Positions 1 to 10,935 of a stretch of 61,225 nucleotides of DNA are shown here, in pieces. The position numbers and the translations under genes were made by a program. The stretch is from Welwitschia mirabilis (taxonomy: Eukaryota > Gnetophyta > Gnetopsida > Welwitschiales): NCBI GenBank assembly GCA_051453625.1, contig JBOZIK010000001.1, forward strand, positions 235,374,188 to 235,435,412. The letters are read 5' to 3'. The notes under the pieces are model-generated. The model saw nothing but the letters and a program-made list of their open reading frames with translations. It was not told where the DNA came from and made no database searches. How positions within the stretch are numbered: the first letter of the stretch is position 1; the number at the start of each line of letters is the position of its first letter.

Positions 1-267
1 CTTAAACATGCACTATTTAGATACTAACTACTACTATTTGAAACCTTGAAATCTATGTGAAATAAAATACCTTTAAGATCATTAGTTTTATCTACTTAAT
101 CTTTTCAGACTTATGTGGTATACAACCTTTTAGAATAAATTTCAAAGGAAAAGCACTAACTGATTTTGAGAACAATATTAACTTTTTAACATTTGAAAAA
201 GAGTTTCAAATGTCAATTTTTTCCATAGAAATGACAAGTAAACTTTAAAAAGAACTTACTTTATCAC

Positions 268-720
268 TTAACCTAATTTGGTTTTCTTTGAAGTCTTTGA
301 GAGATGAACCCAAATACCTGACTTATCACTAGAATGTTTCTGAACTCTAAGCATCTGTTCTAATTTAGAAGAACCACCAAAAAATTTATTAACAAAATGA
401 GAAAAATATTTTACCTCTAGGATGATATCAGATTTTTTAGATTTGATCCTTTTGAATCTTGATTCCATTTCCTCTTTTTCTTTGGTAAAAGAATTTACAA
501 TTTTATTCAGGTAATTTATCCTTTTAGTTAACTTTTCACATTTGAGGTATAATTCTTAACATGTATCTTCTAGCTCATCATGTTCTTTATCAATCACATC
601 TAAATCATCATGATCTGATGTGTTGGGCAAATTTTGTAAAGAAGCACAATTTTCATTAAAAAAGTCTTCTGTCTTTGTTAGATTTTTGAATTGATCTATT
701 GTCACTTTTTCTTAACTCCT
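268..720 (-). pseudogene. Ty1/copia gag fragment (C-terminal half, coiled-coil part)
   Basis: Gag is the retroelement capsid-type protein that packages element RNA in the cytoplasm. The minus strand reads as one frame of about 150 codons: an acidic stretch (HDDLDVIDKEHDELED), a heptad-like charged region (LYLKCEKLTKRINYLNKI) and then FVNKFFGGSSKLEQMLRVQK followed by SDKSGIWV. This order, ending in a conserved 'S.KL..ML..QK...DKSG' block, is usual for plant copia gag just before the zinc knuckle. One internal stop replaces a Gln codon (TAA for CAA) in EDTC*ELYL. The frame ends at a stop at 268, before any zinc knuckle. Only the last 66 codons remain open from a Met. The N-terminal gag domain is missing or unrecognisable. 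Family assignment is from remembered pattern, not alignment. Confidence 0.6.
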
Positions 721-892
721 TTTCATTTTCACTATTTGCAATCTGTTTGAAAATATATCCACATACTATCTAAAATATACTAATAAGAGTAAGTTATTTA
801 AGAATGGAATATTTAAAAAATCAATAAAGGGATTATTTATTTTTTATTTTTAGAGTCTATATTAGTTAAAATCTAAAAATGGACTCAACTTA

Positions 893-904
893 GCTCTAAT
901 ACTA
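893..904 (-). other. Primer-binding site (initiator-Met tRNA type), decayed
   Basis: The plus strand reads gctctaatacta, which is 10 of 12 identical to the complement of TGGTATCAGAGC, the plant initiator-Met tRNA primer site used by most copia elements. Both differences are transitions (G to A, C to T). It lies two bases from the putative LTR edge (about 907), as expected, and fixes the minus orientation of this element. Confidence 0.65.
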
Positions 905-1318
905 GTTAATAGAATTAAGAATCCTAGAGAAGGGGTGAATATGTTCTTAAAAAAAATCTTTTAAAAATAGATTACTAATAAATTCATTCATACAAAGAAA
1001 AACTAAAAGTATTTAATGTAATAAAACTAACAAAAAGCATAAAGTACTAATAAAATAAACATAAGATTTATAGTGTTTCGAGAAACCCCCTACTTCACTC
1101 TTAACATCAGCTTATCACCAAGCCTGATTTGGATCTTATTTAACTCTTATAGGTATTATAGATTTATCTGTAACCTTTATACATGGACTTTTTATCCTAA
1201 GTTACAACCTTTTCAATTTTATAGGCTAAGTCTCAACATTCAGAGGATGTAATAGTAATCGTAAAAATGCCTTGATGCATAGATATCACTCCTTCTTTGA
1301 TATAATGATTTTAATGGA

Positions 1319-1418
1319 NNNNNNNNNNNNNNNNNNNNNNNNNNNNNNNNNNNNNNNNNNNNNNNNNNNNNNNNNNNNNNNNNNNNNNNNNNNNNNNNNN
1401 NNNNNNNNNNNNNNNNNN
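1319..1418. other. Assembly gap, 100 N, flanked by an exact 47-bp duplicate
   Basis: Positions 1272-1318 and 1419-1465 are identical over 47 bases. A 100-N run is a usual placeholder for unknown size, so the two contig ends probably overlap and the gap may have no real length. Confidence 0.9.
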
Positions 1419-1751
1419 TTGATGCATAGATATCACTCCTTCTTTGATATAATGATTTTAATGGAGCCCATAATGAAGTATAAGATCTGACCTTAAATTT
1501 ATAAATATAACAAATAATGGAACATCCTTGGTCAGGAGTAAAAATGTCAAGATATAACAGTGAATATCACAAGATTTTAGTACTTCGATCAAGAGTCAAA
1601 AAAGTCCTTTTCTCATCTCTCTCTTGGCTATTTATATTGGAATATTTTAGCATTTATTACAAATAAAGTTGCACTTTCAATAGCTATAAATGGCTAGAAA
1701 ACAAATATTCAATGGATACATATTAGATAAAAAAATTTCATTTTCATTCTG

Positions 1752-2170
1752 GCTAGTTAACTCATCAAAAGTCTAGTTGACTTCTTTTGGTGCTGTGACT
1801 ACATAGGTTGCCCAAGTAAACTTTTTGATCATGTCATTTTCTTATAACTCCATGTCTAATTAACCCCTTGAGGTCTAGTCGACCCTCATTTAGTTGCCCG
1901 CAAATCTGTCTAGTTGCCTGCTAGTCCTAATAAATGTTCATTCCAATTTCCTATATTAAGTCTAGTCAACACCTCAGGTGTCCAATTGATCCCTTGCTGA
2001 TCAGCATAGGAATATTAGTTGTACAGTGCTTAGGTCTAGTCAACCCCTTTAAAGTTTCAATCAACCCCTTAACAATCAGTTCAGAAGTACTATCCTCAAG
2101 TTCATAAATCTAGTTGATCACTTCATAGTTTTGGTTGATCCCTTAGGAATCTAATCAATTCCCCAAGAGG
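1752..2170. repeat. Imperfect GTCGAC-type motif cluster in LTR
   Basis: About ten irregularly spaced variants of 'ggtctagtcgacccctt' occur here, for example gtctagttgactt, ggtctagtcgaccctc, gtctagtcaacacctc, gtccaattgatccctt, ggtctagtcaacccctt and tctagttgatcact. Only one keeps the CpG core GTCGAC; the others carry TTGAC, TCAAC, TTGAT or ATCAA, as CpG decay would give. Confidence 0.6.
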
Positions 2171-2434
2171 GTAAGTAAACTTGATAAGTTTCTAGTGATC
2201 AGGTTTTGACATTCATGACTTTAGCATCTAACTTACAAGTGGTTAATTTTTTCTACATGAGATACACAAAATTTGCTACATAGAAAACATTCATTTAATA
2301 TCAATTTGCAAAACATAATCTAACACACCTCGCATACCATTTTCCATCTCTTTTATTTTCATTATTCCACCTAATAAACTCCATCATCCACCATTCCATC
2401 CATCCATTTATGAATTATTTAGATTAAATGATCC

Positions 2435-3356
2435 NNNNNNNNNNNNNNNNNNNNNNNNNNNNNNNNNNNNNNNNNNNNNNNNNNNNNNNNNNNNNNNNNN
2501 NNNNNNNNNNNNNNNNNNNNNNNNNNNNNNNNNNNNNNNNNNNNNNNNNNNNNNNNNNNNNNNNNNNNNNNNNNNNNNNNNNNNNNNNNNNNNNNNNNNN
2601 NNNNNNNNNNNNNNNNNNNNNNNNNNNNNNNNNNNNNNNNNNNNNNNNNNNNNNNNNNNNNNNNNNNNNNNNNNNNNNNNNNNNNNNNNNNNNNNNNNNN
2701 NNNNNNNNNNNNNNNNNNNNNNNNNNNNNNNNNNNNNNNNNNNNNNNNNNNNNNNNNNNNNNNNNNNNNNNNNNNNNNNNNNNNNNNNNNNNNNNNNNNN
2801 NNNNNNNNNNNNNNNNNNNNNNNNNNNNNNNNNNNNNNNNNNNNNNNNNNNNNNNNNNNNNNNNNNNNNNNNNNNNNNNNNNNNNNNNNNNNNNNNNNNN
2901 NNNNNNNNNNNNNNNNNNNNNNNNNNNNNNNNNNNNNNNNNNNNNNNNNNNNNNNNNNNNNNNNNNNNNNNNNNNNNNNNNNNNNNNNNNNNNNNNNNNN
3001 NNNNNNNNNNNNNNNNNNNNNNNNNNNNNNNNNNNNNNNNNNNNNNNNNNNNNNNNNNNNNNNNNNNNNNNNNNNNNNNNNNNNNNNNNNNNNNNNNNNN
3101 NNNNNNNNNNNNNNNNNNNNNNNNNNNNNNNNNNNNNNNNNNNNNNNNNNNNNNNNNNNNNNNNNNNNNNNNNNNNNNNNNNNNNNNNNNNNNNNNNNNN
3201 NNNNNNNNNNNNNNNNNNNNNNNNNNNNNNNNNNNNNNNNNNNNNNNNNNNNNNNNNNNNNNNNNNNNNNNNNNNNNNNNNNNNNNNNNNNNNNNNNNNN
3301 NNNNNNNNNNNNNNNNNNNNNNNNNNNNNNNNNNNNNNNNNNNNNNNNNNNNNNNN
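2435..3356. other. Assembly gap, 922 N
   Basis: No shared sequence is seen on the two flanks, so no overlap is suggested. All open frames spanning it are artefacts of the N run. Confidence 0.95.
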
Positions 3357-3384
3357 GGTTTAATTAACACATCACAGCTATGAA

Positions 3385-3520
3385 CAATCACTAATAATGT
3401 AGCTTTAATTATATAATTTATGACATGTTCAATTTCATTAAGGCTATAAATGCTTACTAGCAATGCAACACTGATTCCTTTATATATCAACATATTCAAC
3501 TCTGATGCAAATAGATGTCA
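3385..3520 (+). repeat. Fragment related to gypsy relics A and C, inverted
   Basis: The segment 'taaggctataaatgctta', followed by 'ctagcaatgcaacactga', is recognisable as the reverse complement of 13190-13330 in relic A. It is also related to 48690-48830 in relic C. It is therefore a plus-strand fragment of the same gypsy family. Limits are approximate and judged by eye. Confidence 0.5.
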
Positions 3521-3939
3521 TAATACTAGACGTCCAATTTAATCAAAATGCTTGAAATAAGAAATGTGACTTGATTGTGAAAAAAAGATAAAAATAGAAT
3601 GAAAAAGATGGAATTTAAAGAAACTTTTGTAATTAATTTTTTTTTAACTTGTATACTTGATAATTTACTTAACTACTTTTTGATAAATTTCAAACTTACT
3701 TAGAGGATATCCCATTTATTTAGGAATGTGACATATTTTATAGAATAAAATTTGTAAAATTTTTAATACATATGATAATTAAATTAGGTATTCTATCTTT
3801 GAAATTTTTGGATTGATGGATTTCCCTTATGTTTAACATTTTTTTCCATTAGTTTGTATCATTTTTCCTAAATACATTCATCATCATGATGTGCTAGTCT
3901 TTATAATTAACTTGTTCTCAAAGGCCTTATATAAAATTT

Positions 3940-5475
3940 TTTATCTTTTTAACTTTGAGGATGAAGTTTAATTTTGGATAGGATGTATGACATTCACTCT
4001 TATAGAATTAGTTTCAATTTTAATTCCTTATTTCTTAATAATGGATATAAATATTTTTAAAATGTTATATCATTTTATTGCCTACCATTTTTACTTAGTT
4101 AATTTTTCCATGTCATCATTTATTCATCAATTTATTATAAAATGACATATTTAATTCTTTGTATCATGTTTCATAAAATTATGTAATTTCCCCTAACATA
4201 AGTAGGTCTATAACTACATCCCAAAGATAATTGCAAAACCTTATGATAATTTAACACCAAATTCCAGTTTTCCCATCTAGGACTACTAGCACACTACCTT
4301 TCTAAGCTAAGACATCATAAAAATTACATTCCTGCATCAATTGGGTAATTTTATCATAATTAGCTTATGGACTAATTTAGAAATAAATCAAAGTTAATCT
4401 TAAACTTTGACAACACATGGAAAAAGTATAAATTAACACATGGTAGAAACATGTAGTATAATAAGGATGACTGAGATGAAGATACATGATATGAAATTAA
4501 TTAATAGAATTATCAATAGTTAGGGGACATGTTGTTGCCTTGTTTATATTTGAAGAGAAAGGAATTCTCTTTGTGGCTATATGCCAAACATATTTATAAC
4601 TTCTTTCTTATGTAACTGCCCTTAAGTAATCCCTCTTAAGTAACCACCATCTACTATAATCATGTTGTAACTTCTCAAGCCTTTCATCATCTATAAAAGG
4701 GCCTTGAGTACCCATCATAAACATATTTTAATTTACTTAATGTTGGAAAGACTTAAAGGCTAGGATGTCATGGTGCTTTGATGCTTTTTCTTAGGGGTGG
4801 AATGATCTAAGGCTGGTTGAAGAGGTTTTCTTATTTATATTTTAATTTTGATGTAATGTATAATTTATTCTAGTTAATAAATAATTTATTTGAATTCTTT
4901 TATTACTATTATGTAATTTACTTTATGTTAACAACATTTAGTTTCAACCATTTCTAGAGTTAGTTTAAATTATTTTATTATTACTGCACATTAATTTGTA
5001 TTAGTAATATTTAGGTAGCAATAATTCTAGGTGTGTTTTATTCTTTTATTTTTATTGAATAATCATTTATCATTATGAATTTTTAGGTGGAGATCATTTG
5101 ATGTTTAGGTTTTAGGATGCAGGAAATATTGTAGTGAAGGAGGAGAGTTGGATGAATTACTAGATCCTTGGAGCATTTTTGTTCCATTATGTTGTCAATC
5201 AAAGATCATTTATTCTCTTAAATTTTTGATTTTTAATTTTCTTGAGTTTTTGTTACAAGTAGAATTTTCATGTTTCTTTTAATTAAATTTACCACATATG
5301 TCGATGTGGAAGAATGATAACTAAGTGCAAACTTAGTTTAAATCTAGATCATTATAAAGCTCTTATTATCATACCTTATAAATTTTTATATAAAAGCCAA
5401 CTTACTCTATTTTATTTTATCATTCATAAGTCCTATCTAATTCATGTTTCATAGATACTTATAATAGCCACCTTA
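3940..5475 (+). mobile_element. Ty3/gypsy chromovirus 3' end and LTR (Tekay/Del-like)
   Basis: At 3950-3998 the sequence reads 'actttgaggatgaagtt' and then 'ggataggatgtatgacattc'. This resembles the end of chromovirus pol (a 'GRN/GDE' tail), a purine-rich tract and an LTR head that normally reads TGTGACATCC. The same block recurs at about 6730-6775. Downstream lies a TATA-like box (4691) in a plausible U3 position. The LTR runs at least to the gap at 5476. The assignment rests on this short landmark and on the matching primer-binding-site end at 59.26 kb, so it is moderate. Confidence 0.45.
4691..4703 (+). promoter_or_regulatory. TATA-like box inside LTR
   Basis: 'ctataaaagggcc' is a strong TATA-box match, about 700 bases into the LTR-like segment that starts near 3985. 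It would be the core promoter of the element; activity today is unlikely given the decay. Confidence 0.4.
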
Positions 5476-5927
5476 NNNNNNNNNNNNNNNNNNNNNNNNN
5501 NNNNNNNNNNNNNNNNNNNNNNNNNNNNNNNNNNNNNNNNNNNNNNNNNNNNNNNNNNNNNNNNNNNNNNNNNNNNNNNNNNNNNNNNNNNNNNNNNNNN
5601 NNNNNNNNNNNNNNNNNNNNNNNNNNNNNNNNNNNNNNNNNNNNNNNNNNNNNNNNNNNNNNNNNNNNNNNNNNNNNNNNNNNNNNNNNNNNNNNNNNNN
5701 NNNNNNNNNNNNNNNNNNNNNNNNNNNNNNNNNNNNNNNNNNNNNNNNNNNNNNNNNNNNNNNNNNNNNNNNNNNNNNNNNNNNNNNNNNNNNNNNNNNN
5801 NNNNNNNNNNNNNNNNNNNNNNNNNNNNNNNNNNNNNNNNNNNNNNNNNNNNNNNNNNNNNNNNNNNNNNNNNNNNNNNNNNNNNNNNNNNNNNNNNNNN
5901 NNNNNNNNNNNNNNNNNNNNNNNNNNN
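5476..5927. other. Assembly gap, 452 N, flanked by a 23-bp duplicate
   Basis: The 23 bases before the gap (5453-5475) and after it (5928-5950) match at 22 positions, both reading 'agatacttataatagccacc' and on. The contigs may simply overlap here. Confidence 0.9.
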
Positions 5928-5950
5928 AGATACTTATAATAGCCACCTTG

Positions 5951-6540
5951 AATTATTACAATTATCTAAGAAAATTGATCATTTAACATTACCAAATTTC
6001 TATTTAGGATCATCATCAATCATATAGAACATAAAAGTAATCCTTCATTTTCCTACTGTATTTTTAATATCATCTACAATAATTGTATAAAACATTAGAT
6101 TATGAACGATAAGGGAGAGCTTATATTAAAACCATCACTCCCTCAAAGATAATTAAAGTCCAAAAATAAAGTAATATATATTGTATACTAGGGTAATAGC
6201 ATAAGTTGCATGAAAAATAGTAATAGTTAGAACAAGAAGAATAATATAGTGTAACCTCTCTTCTCTTCACACTATTCCTTCTTATTTTAATTCCTATGTA
6301 TCTCCAATAACTCATTGTAAAACCAAAGTATATGTTAGAGAAACTTTTCATAATCCTCCATCTTTTTATTTTTCCATATTCTCATCATTCTTTCTCTTCC
6401 TTTTCTAGTGAGACATTTCTTGAATATGTGACAAGATAATATAAGACTTGGATTAATAAATTATTGGGAAAGATAAAGAATATTACTAAATGATAAAAAT
6501 ATCATCTCACTTAAACATCATAAAAATAATAAAAAATTAG
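5951..6540. other. AT-rich stretch without recognisable feature
   Basis: Probably LTR or element-internal sequence between two chromovirus-like LTR heads. The only open frame (minus strand, 6121-6351) is short, compositionally biased and resembles nothing I know. Confidence 0.4.
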
Positions 6541-6719
6541 AAAGAATAGTTTCTCATAGATGATCACTTAGTTAAAATTTCAATTTTTCTTGTATGCATG
6601 GTAGTTTGAATTTTACATTATAATATTTCTCTAGTTTGTGATCGTAATAAAATGATATTTAATAAAAAAATCTTTATTTTTAAGCATTGATATGTTCTTA
6701 AAAATTGTATTGAATTTTG

Positions 6720-7600
6720 CTATTTTCTAAATTTTAAGGATAAAGTTCAATTTTGATTAGGAGGTATGACATTCCACTTTCCAAAGATTTTTCTAATTTT
6801 GATAGCTTATGTTTTAAAAAGTACTTAAAATTTTTTTAAAAGTTATATCATTCTCATGCTTAAATATTTCTATTTATAATTTTTTTATTTTAAGACATTT
6901 ATTTTCATTTTTTTGGTAATAATCTAATAATATTATGATTAAGAGATGTAATAACATGTAAGAATTGACATTAGATCAAGTATATTATGATAATTCAGCT
7001 TTGGAAAAGATATTAAAATAATTGTTTTCTCATAAAATTATTTATTTTTCCATTTTAAATATAATTTATGAACTTATGTATTTTTCCGTGATTGTTTCAT
7101 GTAATTTGTTACATTATGGATGAAATATTAAAACTTGGAAATAATTTAGTAGATAACACTAATACTACCATCTAGGTCACTAGTATTACAAGTTCTTATT
7201 ATAAGTTATTAGAGTAGAATACTTAAAAAGCTATGTTTTGAGGTCATCTCAAGGAAGTGATCAATTTTTACTTATGTAATTAAGTAATTATAATAATAAA
7301 CACCAATAAAATGCATGCCCATAAAAGTATTAAATTCTTATTTGTAAAATCTTAAATTGTAAAATCCTAATCAAGGAACCCTAATAGTATTTTTACCTAT
7401 AAAAATGGTTAAGTTACTTTATTTGGAATAATCTTTGACTAGGAAAATTGATAGACCCTTAGAGAATTGATCATCATGTTTTTTAAAGCTCCTGCTCTGG
7501 GAGTGTACTAGCTTCAAGGCTAGCTTTAATGAATCTATATAAGCTTAGTTTTCTTTTTTCAAGATAATGTACTTTATTATTTTTCATGAAATAAAAGTAG
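6720..7600 (+). mobile_element. Second chromovirus-like 3' end and LTR
   Basis: The block 'aaggataaagttcaatttt' followed by 'gattaggaggtatgacattcc' matches 3956-3998 with scattered transitions. The LTR would start at about 6765 ('tatgacattcc' for TGTGACATCC). A TATA-like 'ctataaaaatgg' lies at 7397. The two LTR heads, 2.8 kb apart in the same orientation, may be two insertions or two LTRs of one collapsed element. The downstream end is not defined. Confidence 0.4.
7397..7408 (+). promoter_or_regulatory. TATA-like box in second LTR
   Basis: 'ctataaaaatgg' lies about 630 bases after the LTR head at 6765, a placement similar to the box at 4691 in the related LTR. Confidence 0.3.
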
Positions 7601-7953
7601 TTTCTCATCCTTAATTTAGAGATGCGATTAACATTATACTTTTAATTCTTAAATGAGACTACAGAATTGTTAGATACTTTTATTTTTTAAGTGAGTTTCT
7701 TTAGTTTACATCTTAAAATAGTTATTTTTCTTGATGATTCTGGGAAATTTTCATTCTTGCTTTTCATTCTTGTATTAGGCTATGAAGGACCAAAGTGATT
7801 AAGAGACTTATTACTACCCATGTGGTAATATGATATTATGATACCATGATCTAAGTGATAATGACTTAATAATCTAAAGACTTGTTTTGAGAATTTATAA
7901 TATCCTATTGAATTTAATGTAGTTTTATTAGATGATTTAGGTTAGAACTTTAA

Positions 7954-8046
7954 ATTTATTTTATTATCCTACCTCATCATTCAAGTTCATATCATCTCAC
8001 TCAATTTATTTTCCTACTTCATCACTAAAGTTCATCTCATCTCACT
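7954..8046. repeat. Short tandem duplication, two units of about 47 bp
   Basis: Both units contain 'atttatttt...cct' then 'catcact/attcaaagttcat' and end 'atctcact'. The second unit is slightly shorter. The surrounding 7.6-8.4 kb shows no other feature. Confidence 0.6.
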
Positions 8047-8459
8047 ATTGATTTTTGTTTTTTTTTGAATCCTTATAAGTTGAAAAAAAAATGTATCATC
8101 ACTTTTTAGTTTTTTACCTTGATTTATTTTTATGAAAATAATAATATTGGGAATGTACCACAATATGAGTCTTATCTTATAAATTATAAAAGCTAGACAT
8201 GAATATAAATTAAGTACTTCTTTATGATAGTAATGCATGCCTTCTTCCTTTAAAAGGTAGTTTTAATTCTAGGACTTAATTTTTGCCAAGTTATAACATG
8301 CACAAAAGGAAAGAAAATAGGCAAAGATTACCTATTAAATAAAAGCTCTTTGTTTTCCACTTGTGATTTCCTAAAACATATAGGAATTAGCCAAGAAGAA
8401 AAAGAAAGATTAAAAATAAAAAGATAAAGTGAGAAAAATAATGTTAAAGATAAGAAATG

Positions 8460-9950
8460 AAATATGTATTATCATGTCCATATTTTTATTTCTTTTAAAA
8501 AGGGGAAAATATTTAGTTTAATAAAACAATTAGAATAATTCTATTATTTTAGAATCCTTAAATTAATAGATATTATGTTATTGAGGTGTTGTTATGTTAT
8601 GAAAGATTGTGCTCAAGATTCTTCATTTTTATTTATATAAAGGTCAAATATTATTTTATAATCCTTAAGAATAATCTGAATAGTCATGACAATATTATTT
8701 ACCTTATGACTATTGCACTTTCCTTAATTTTTACATAGAAGAATGTTCATATGTAAAGGATTATTTAATTTATTCATTGTTATGATAGTATGTGATAGAA
8801 TAGAAAGTAATTTTATTTATTTATTATGATAAATTATTTTTATGCATCTAGTGGTCAGGAAAGTTATGATGAAGTGTTAAGAAACCCCCACCACTACTTC
8901 AAGATAATGATATCTCTTTGTATTTTAGAATATTCTTCTACCCCAATACACTCATAAAATAAATAGGATTTACCTCTTCTCATGTTTGGCTTATTTTTTG
9001 GAGGAACGCATTTTGGAACTTGGAAATTTCAATAGGAGCTTAAAAAACCTAGGATTTTTAAATCCTCAAAATAACCTTGAAGTTCTTAAATACTAGATTA
9101 TATATAGATATGGTTCTAGTCCATTCTTGTTTCCTTTTTGATCTCTTCCTTATAAGCATTCCTTTTGCATACCTTAGTTGTATTTATTTTCTTATGAATA
9201 TTAATATCAAAAAGATTTATTCTTAGATACCAATATTAGCTTCTGCTACTTTCTATTCAATGATATTTCCTTGAATCTAAATCTAAATTATCTTTTCGAG
9301 GATTTATGTTTTGTTGATATACCTTTTTCATACTTTCTCGATGTCTTGATTTCTTATGATCTTATGAAAATGAGTATTTTATATATTTTCAAATGAGGTA
9401 GTGGGCTTCACAAATCACTAAATGAGGCAATGGAAAGAGTGAATAGAAAATATTATATAAGACCTACAAATTATTGAATAAGGGAGTGGAAGAAATGGAA
9501 AATATATGGAAATTTATAAACTAGTTATTATTATTTCATAACCATAATATCATTGTTGTACAATGATCCTTGTCTCTGAAGTTTATGTTTTTTCCTTACC
9601 TATCTTCATATGTGAAAATCCCAATTTTATTTTGTCTTGCCTTGACCATACTAGAAGATGTAAAATTTTCATGATTCTTAACCCATCATTGTTATGCAAT
9701 AAGTGGAAAAACTAGAGTTTGATTTTCAAGAAGGAAATAAGGAAGAGAAAGATTATTATTCTAGTCTTGTTAAAAATTTATTGTAAAATGAAACTTATAT
9801 GTATTTCATGAATCCTGTAAATCTTAGTTAAAAAGATAAAAAATTATGAACATTGTATGATAGTCTTGAATGATGCTTCATTGCATGAGTATTAATATTT
9901 TAACATTATTATTTTTTAATTATGTATGTCTATTAGGGTTTAATGAAATT
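8460..9950 (+). repeat. Repeat family K, copy 1 (LTR-like)
   Basis: It aligns by eye with 53490-55780: 'attatcatgtcca', then 'gaaacccccaccactac' at 8881 (gaaacctccccctctac at 53879), 'aaataggatt', the 'aaatgaggcaatgg' motifs near 9391-9490, and the 'taagtggaaaa' block near 9700. Length, lack of frames and repetition suggest an LTR or a non-coding element. A weak TATA-like 'tatatatagatatgg' lies at 9098. Orientation is arbitrary. Confidence 0.5.
9391..9490. repeat. 'aatgaggcagtgg' minisatellite, copy-1 array
   Basis: Three imperfect units: aaatgaggtagtgggcttca, then 'caaatcactaaatgaggcaa', then 'caaattattgaataaggga'. The same motif forms a longer array in copy 3 (54355-55465). Confidence 0.6.
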
Positions 9951-10049
9951 CCTCAATAGTTAATACTTTGATTATAGATTTATGAATAACTTTTCTTAGT
10001 TTATATTATTATCTTTAATCCTTCTCTATATTTGATTAATGCTGATTCA

Positions 10050-10359
10050 TCCTTATTAGCATTATCGTTCCTTGCATCTGCAACCTCATTTACATGCCAT
10101 TGTCTTACATGATATTATATCTTCATTGCACTGCATCCTTAGCTCTTGTCTTGTACTAAACCTATTCTCACACACATCTTATTTCATTACCTACATCACA
10201 ACCTTCTATTCTTCAGTGCTATCTATCCTCTCAATCATTGTATCTAATATTACCATCTTCCTTAACAACTCCATGAATTACATTGATTTTCCTCGATCTA
10301 GCTTACTCCACGATTGAATACATGAGCTTTAGACATGGCTTGCTGCCAGTGCCCTGACT
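10050..10359. other. Pyrimidine-rich, C-retaining segment
   Basis: This stretch is clearly richer in C on the plus strand than its neighbours and holds a short open frame (10072-10317) rich in Leu, Ile, Ser and His. I see no family and consider the frame accidental. It sits between two copies of family K and ends at a gap, so it may be an insertion into that repeat. Confidence 0.35.
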
Positions 10360-10459
10360 NNNNNNNNNNNNNNNNNNNNNNNNNNNNNNNNNNNNNNNNN
10401 NNNNNNNNNNNNNNNNNNNNNNNNNNNNNNNNNNNNNNNNNNNNNNNNNNNNNNNNNNN
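10360..10459. other. Assembly gap, 100 N
   Basis: Placeholder-size gap. The flanks ('gtgccctgact' and 'tcattaaaattg') share nothing. Confidence 0.95.
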
Positions 10460-10539
10460 TCATTAAAATTGATATCAAAATATATTATATAGTTTAGAAA
10501 CTCTTGTAATCATTAATTAAAGTTTATAAAATGTGGGTT

Positions 10540-10935
10540 ATAACACCTTGCCTGGACCATACTGAGAGCTCTGAGTTTTTCATGGTTTTCATTCCATATT
10601 TCTTATGTAACAAACGAAAAAACTGGGGTTGGATTTGCGAAGGAGGGCATAAATAAGTGAAAAGATTATCATTCCAGTCCTTGATAAAAATTTGTTGTGG
10701 AACAAAACTTGCATTTCTTCATAAATCCTAGAATTTTTAATGTCGAAATGATTGTGTTTTTAGAAAAATGTATATCAGTTGCGAATAATATCTCATTTGA
10801 TGAGTGAGAATTGTCAGTTTAATGCTATTTTTATTATATGTGCTCCTTATAGGTTTTATGAAACTCCTCAATATTAAACACATTCAATGTTGAATTATTA
10901 ATAACTTTCTTAGTATATATTACTACAATGGAATA
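10540..10935 (+). repeat. Repeat family K, copy 2 (partial)
   Basis: 'gcctggaccatactgagag', 'ttatgtaacaaacg', 'ggggttggatttgcgaagg' and 'attccagtccttgataaaaa' parallel 9637-9830 in copy 1 and 55600-55760 in copy 3. This copy retains more C and G than copy 1 (for example 'ggggttggatttgcgaagg' against 'agagtttgattttcaagaa'), so it is younger or less decayed. Confidence 0.55.

Larger units (their letters stand above)
1..2300 (-). mobile_element. Ty1/copia LTR retrotransposon relic, 5' part
   Basis: A minus-strand element entering from the left edge. In element order it shows an LTR (about 2300 to 907), a decayed initiator-Met primer-binding site (893-904) and a gag fragment (720 to 268). The rest of the internal region lies outside the window. 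The leftmost 267 bases continue the internal region but show no clear frame. A 100-N gap sits inside the LTR. The right limit is approximate because no clean terminal dinucleotide or target-site duplication could be seen. Seen: primer-binding site, gag frame and order. Inferred: that they belong to one insertion. Confidence 0.6.
907..2300 (-). repeat. Copia LTR (minus strand)
   Basis: The region starts next to the primer-binding site with 'taatagaattaagaatcct', followed by 'gagaaggggtgaatatg'. The stretch near 1075-1260 ('gtttcgagaaaccccctac' and following) resembles a segment often seen in copia LTRs of plants. It holds a 100-N gap and the GTCGAC-like motif cluster. The far end is not defined. 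No open reading frame is supported here. Confidence 0.45.

Noticed and set aside
2408-3499. Open frames of 300-360 codons on both strands
   Set aside because: They consist almost entirely of the 922-N gap; only a few dozen real codons remain.
10072-10317. 81-codon plus-strand frame in the C-rich block
   Set aside because: Leu/Ile/Ser/His-rich composition follows from pyrimidine-rich DNA; no conserved motif or neighbouring exon was seen.
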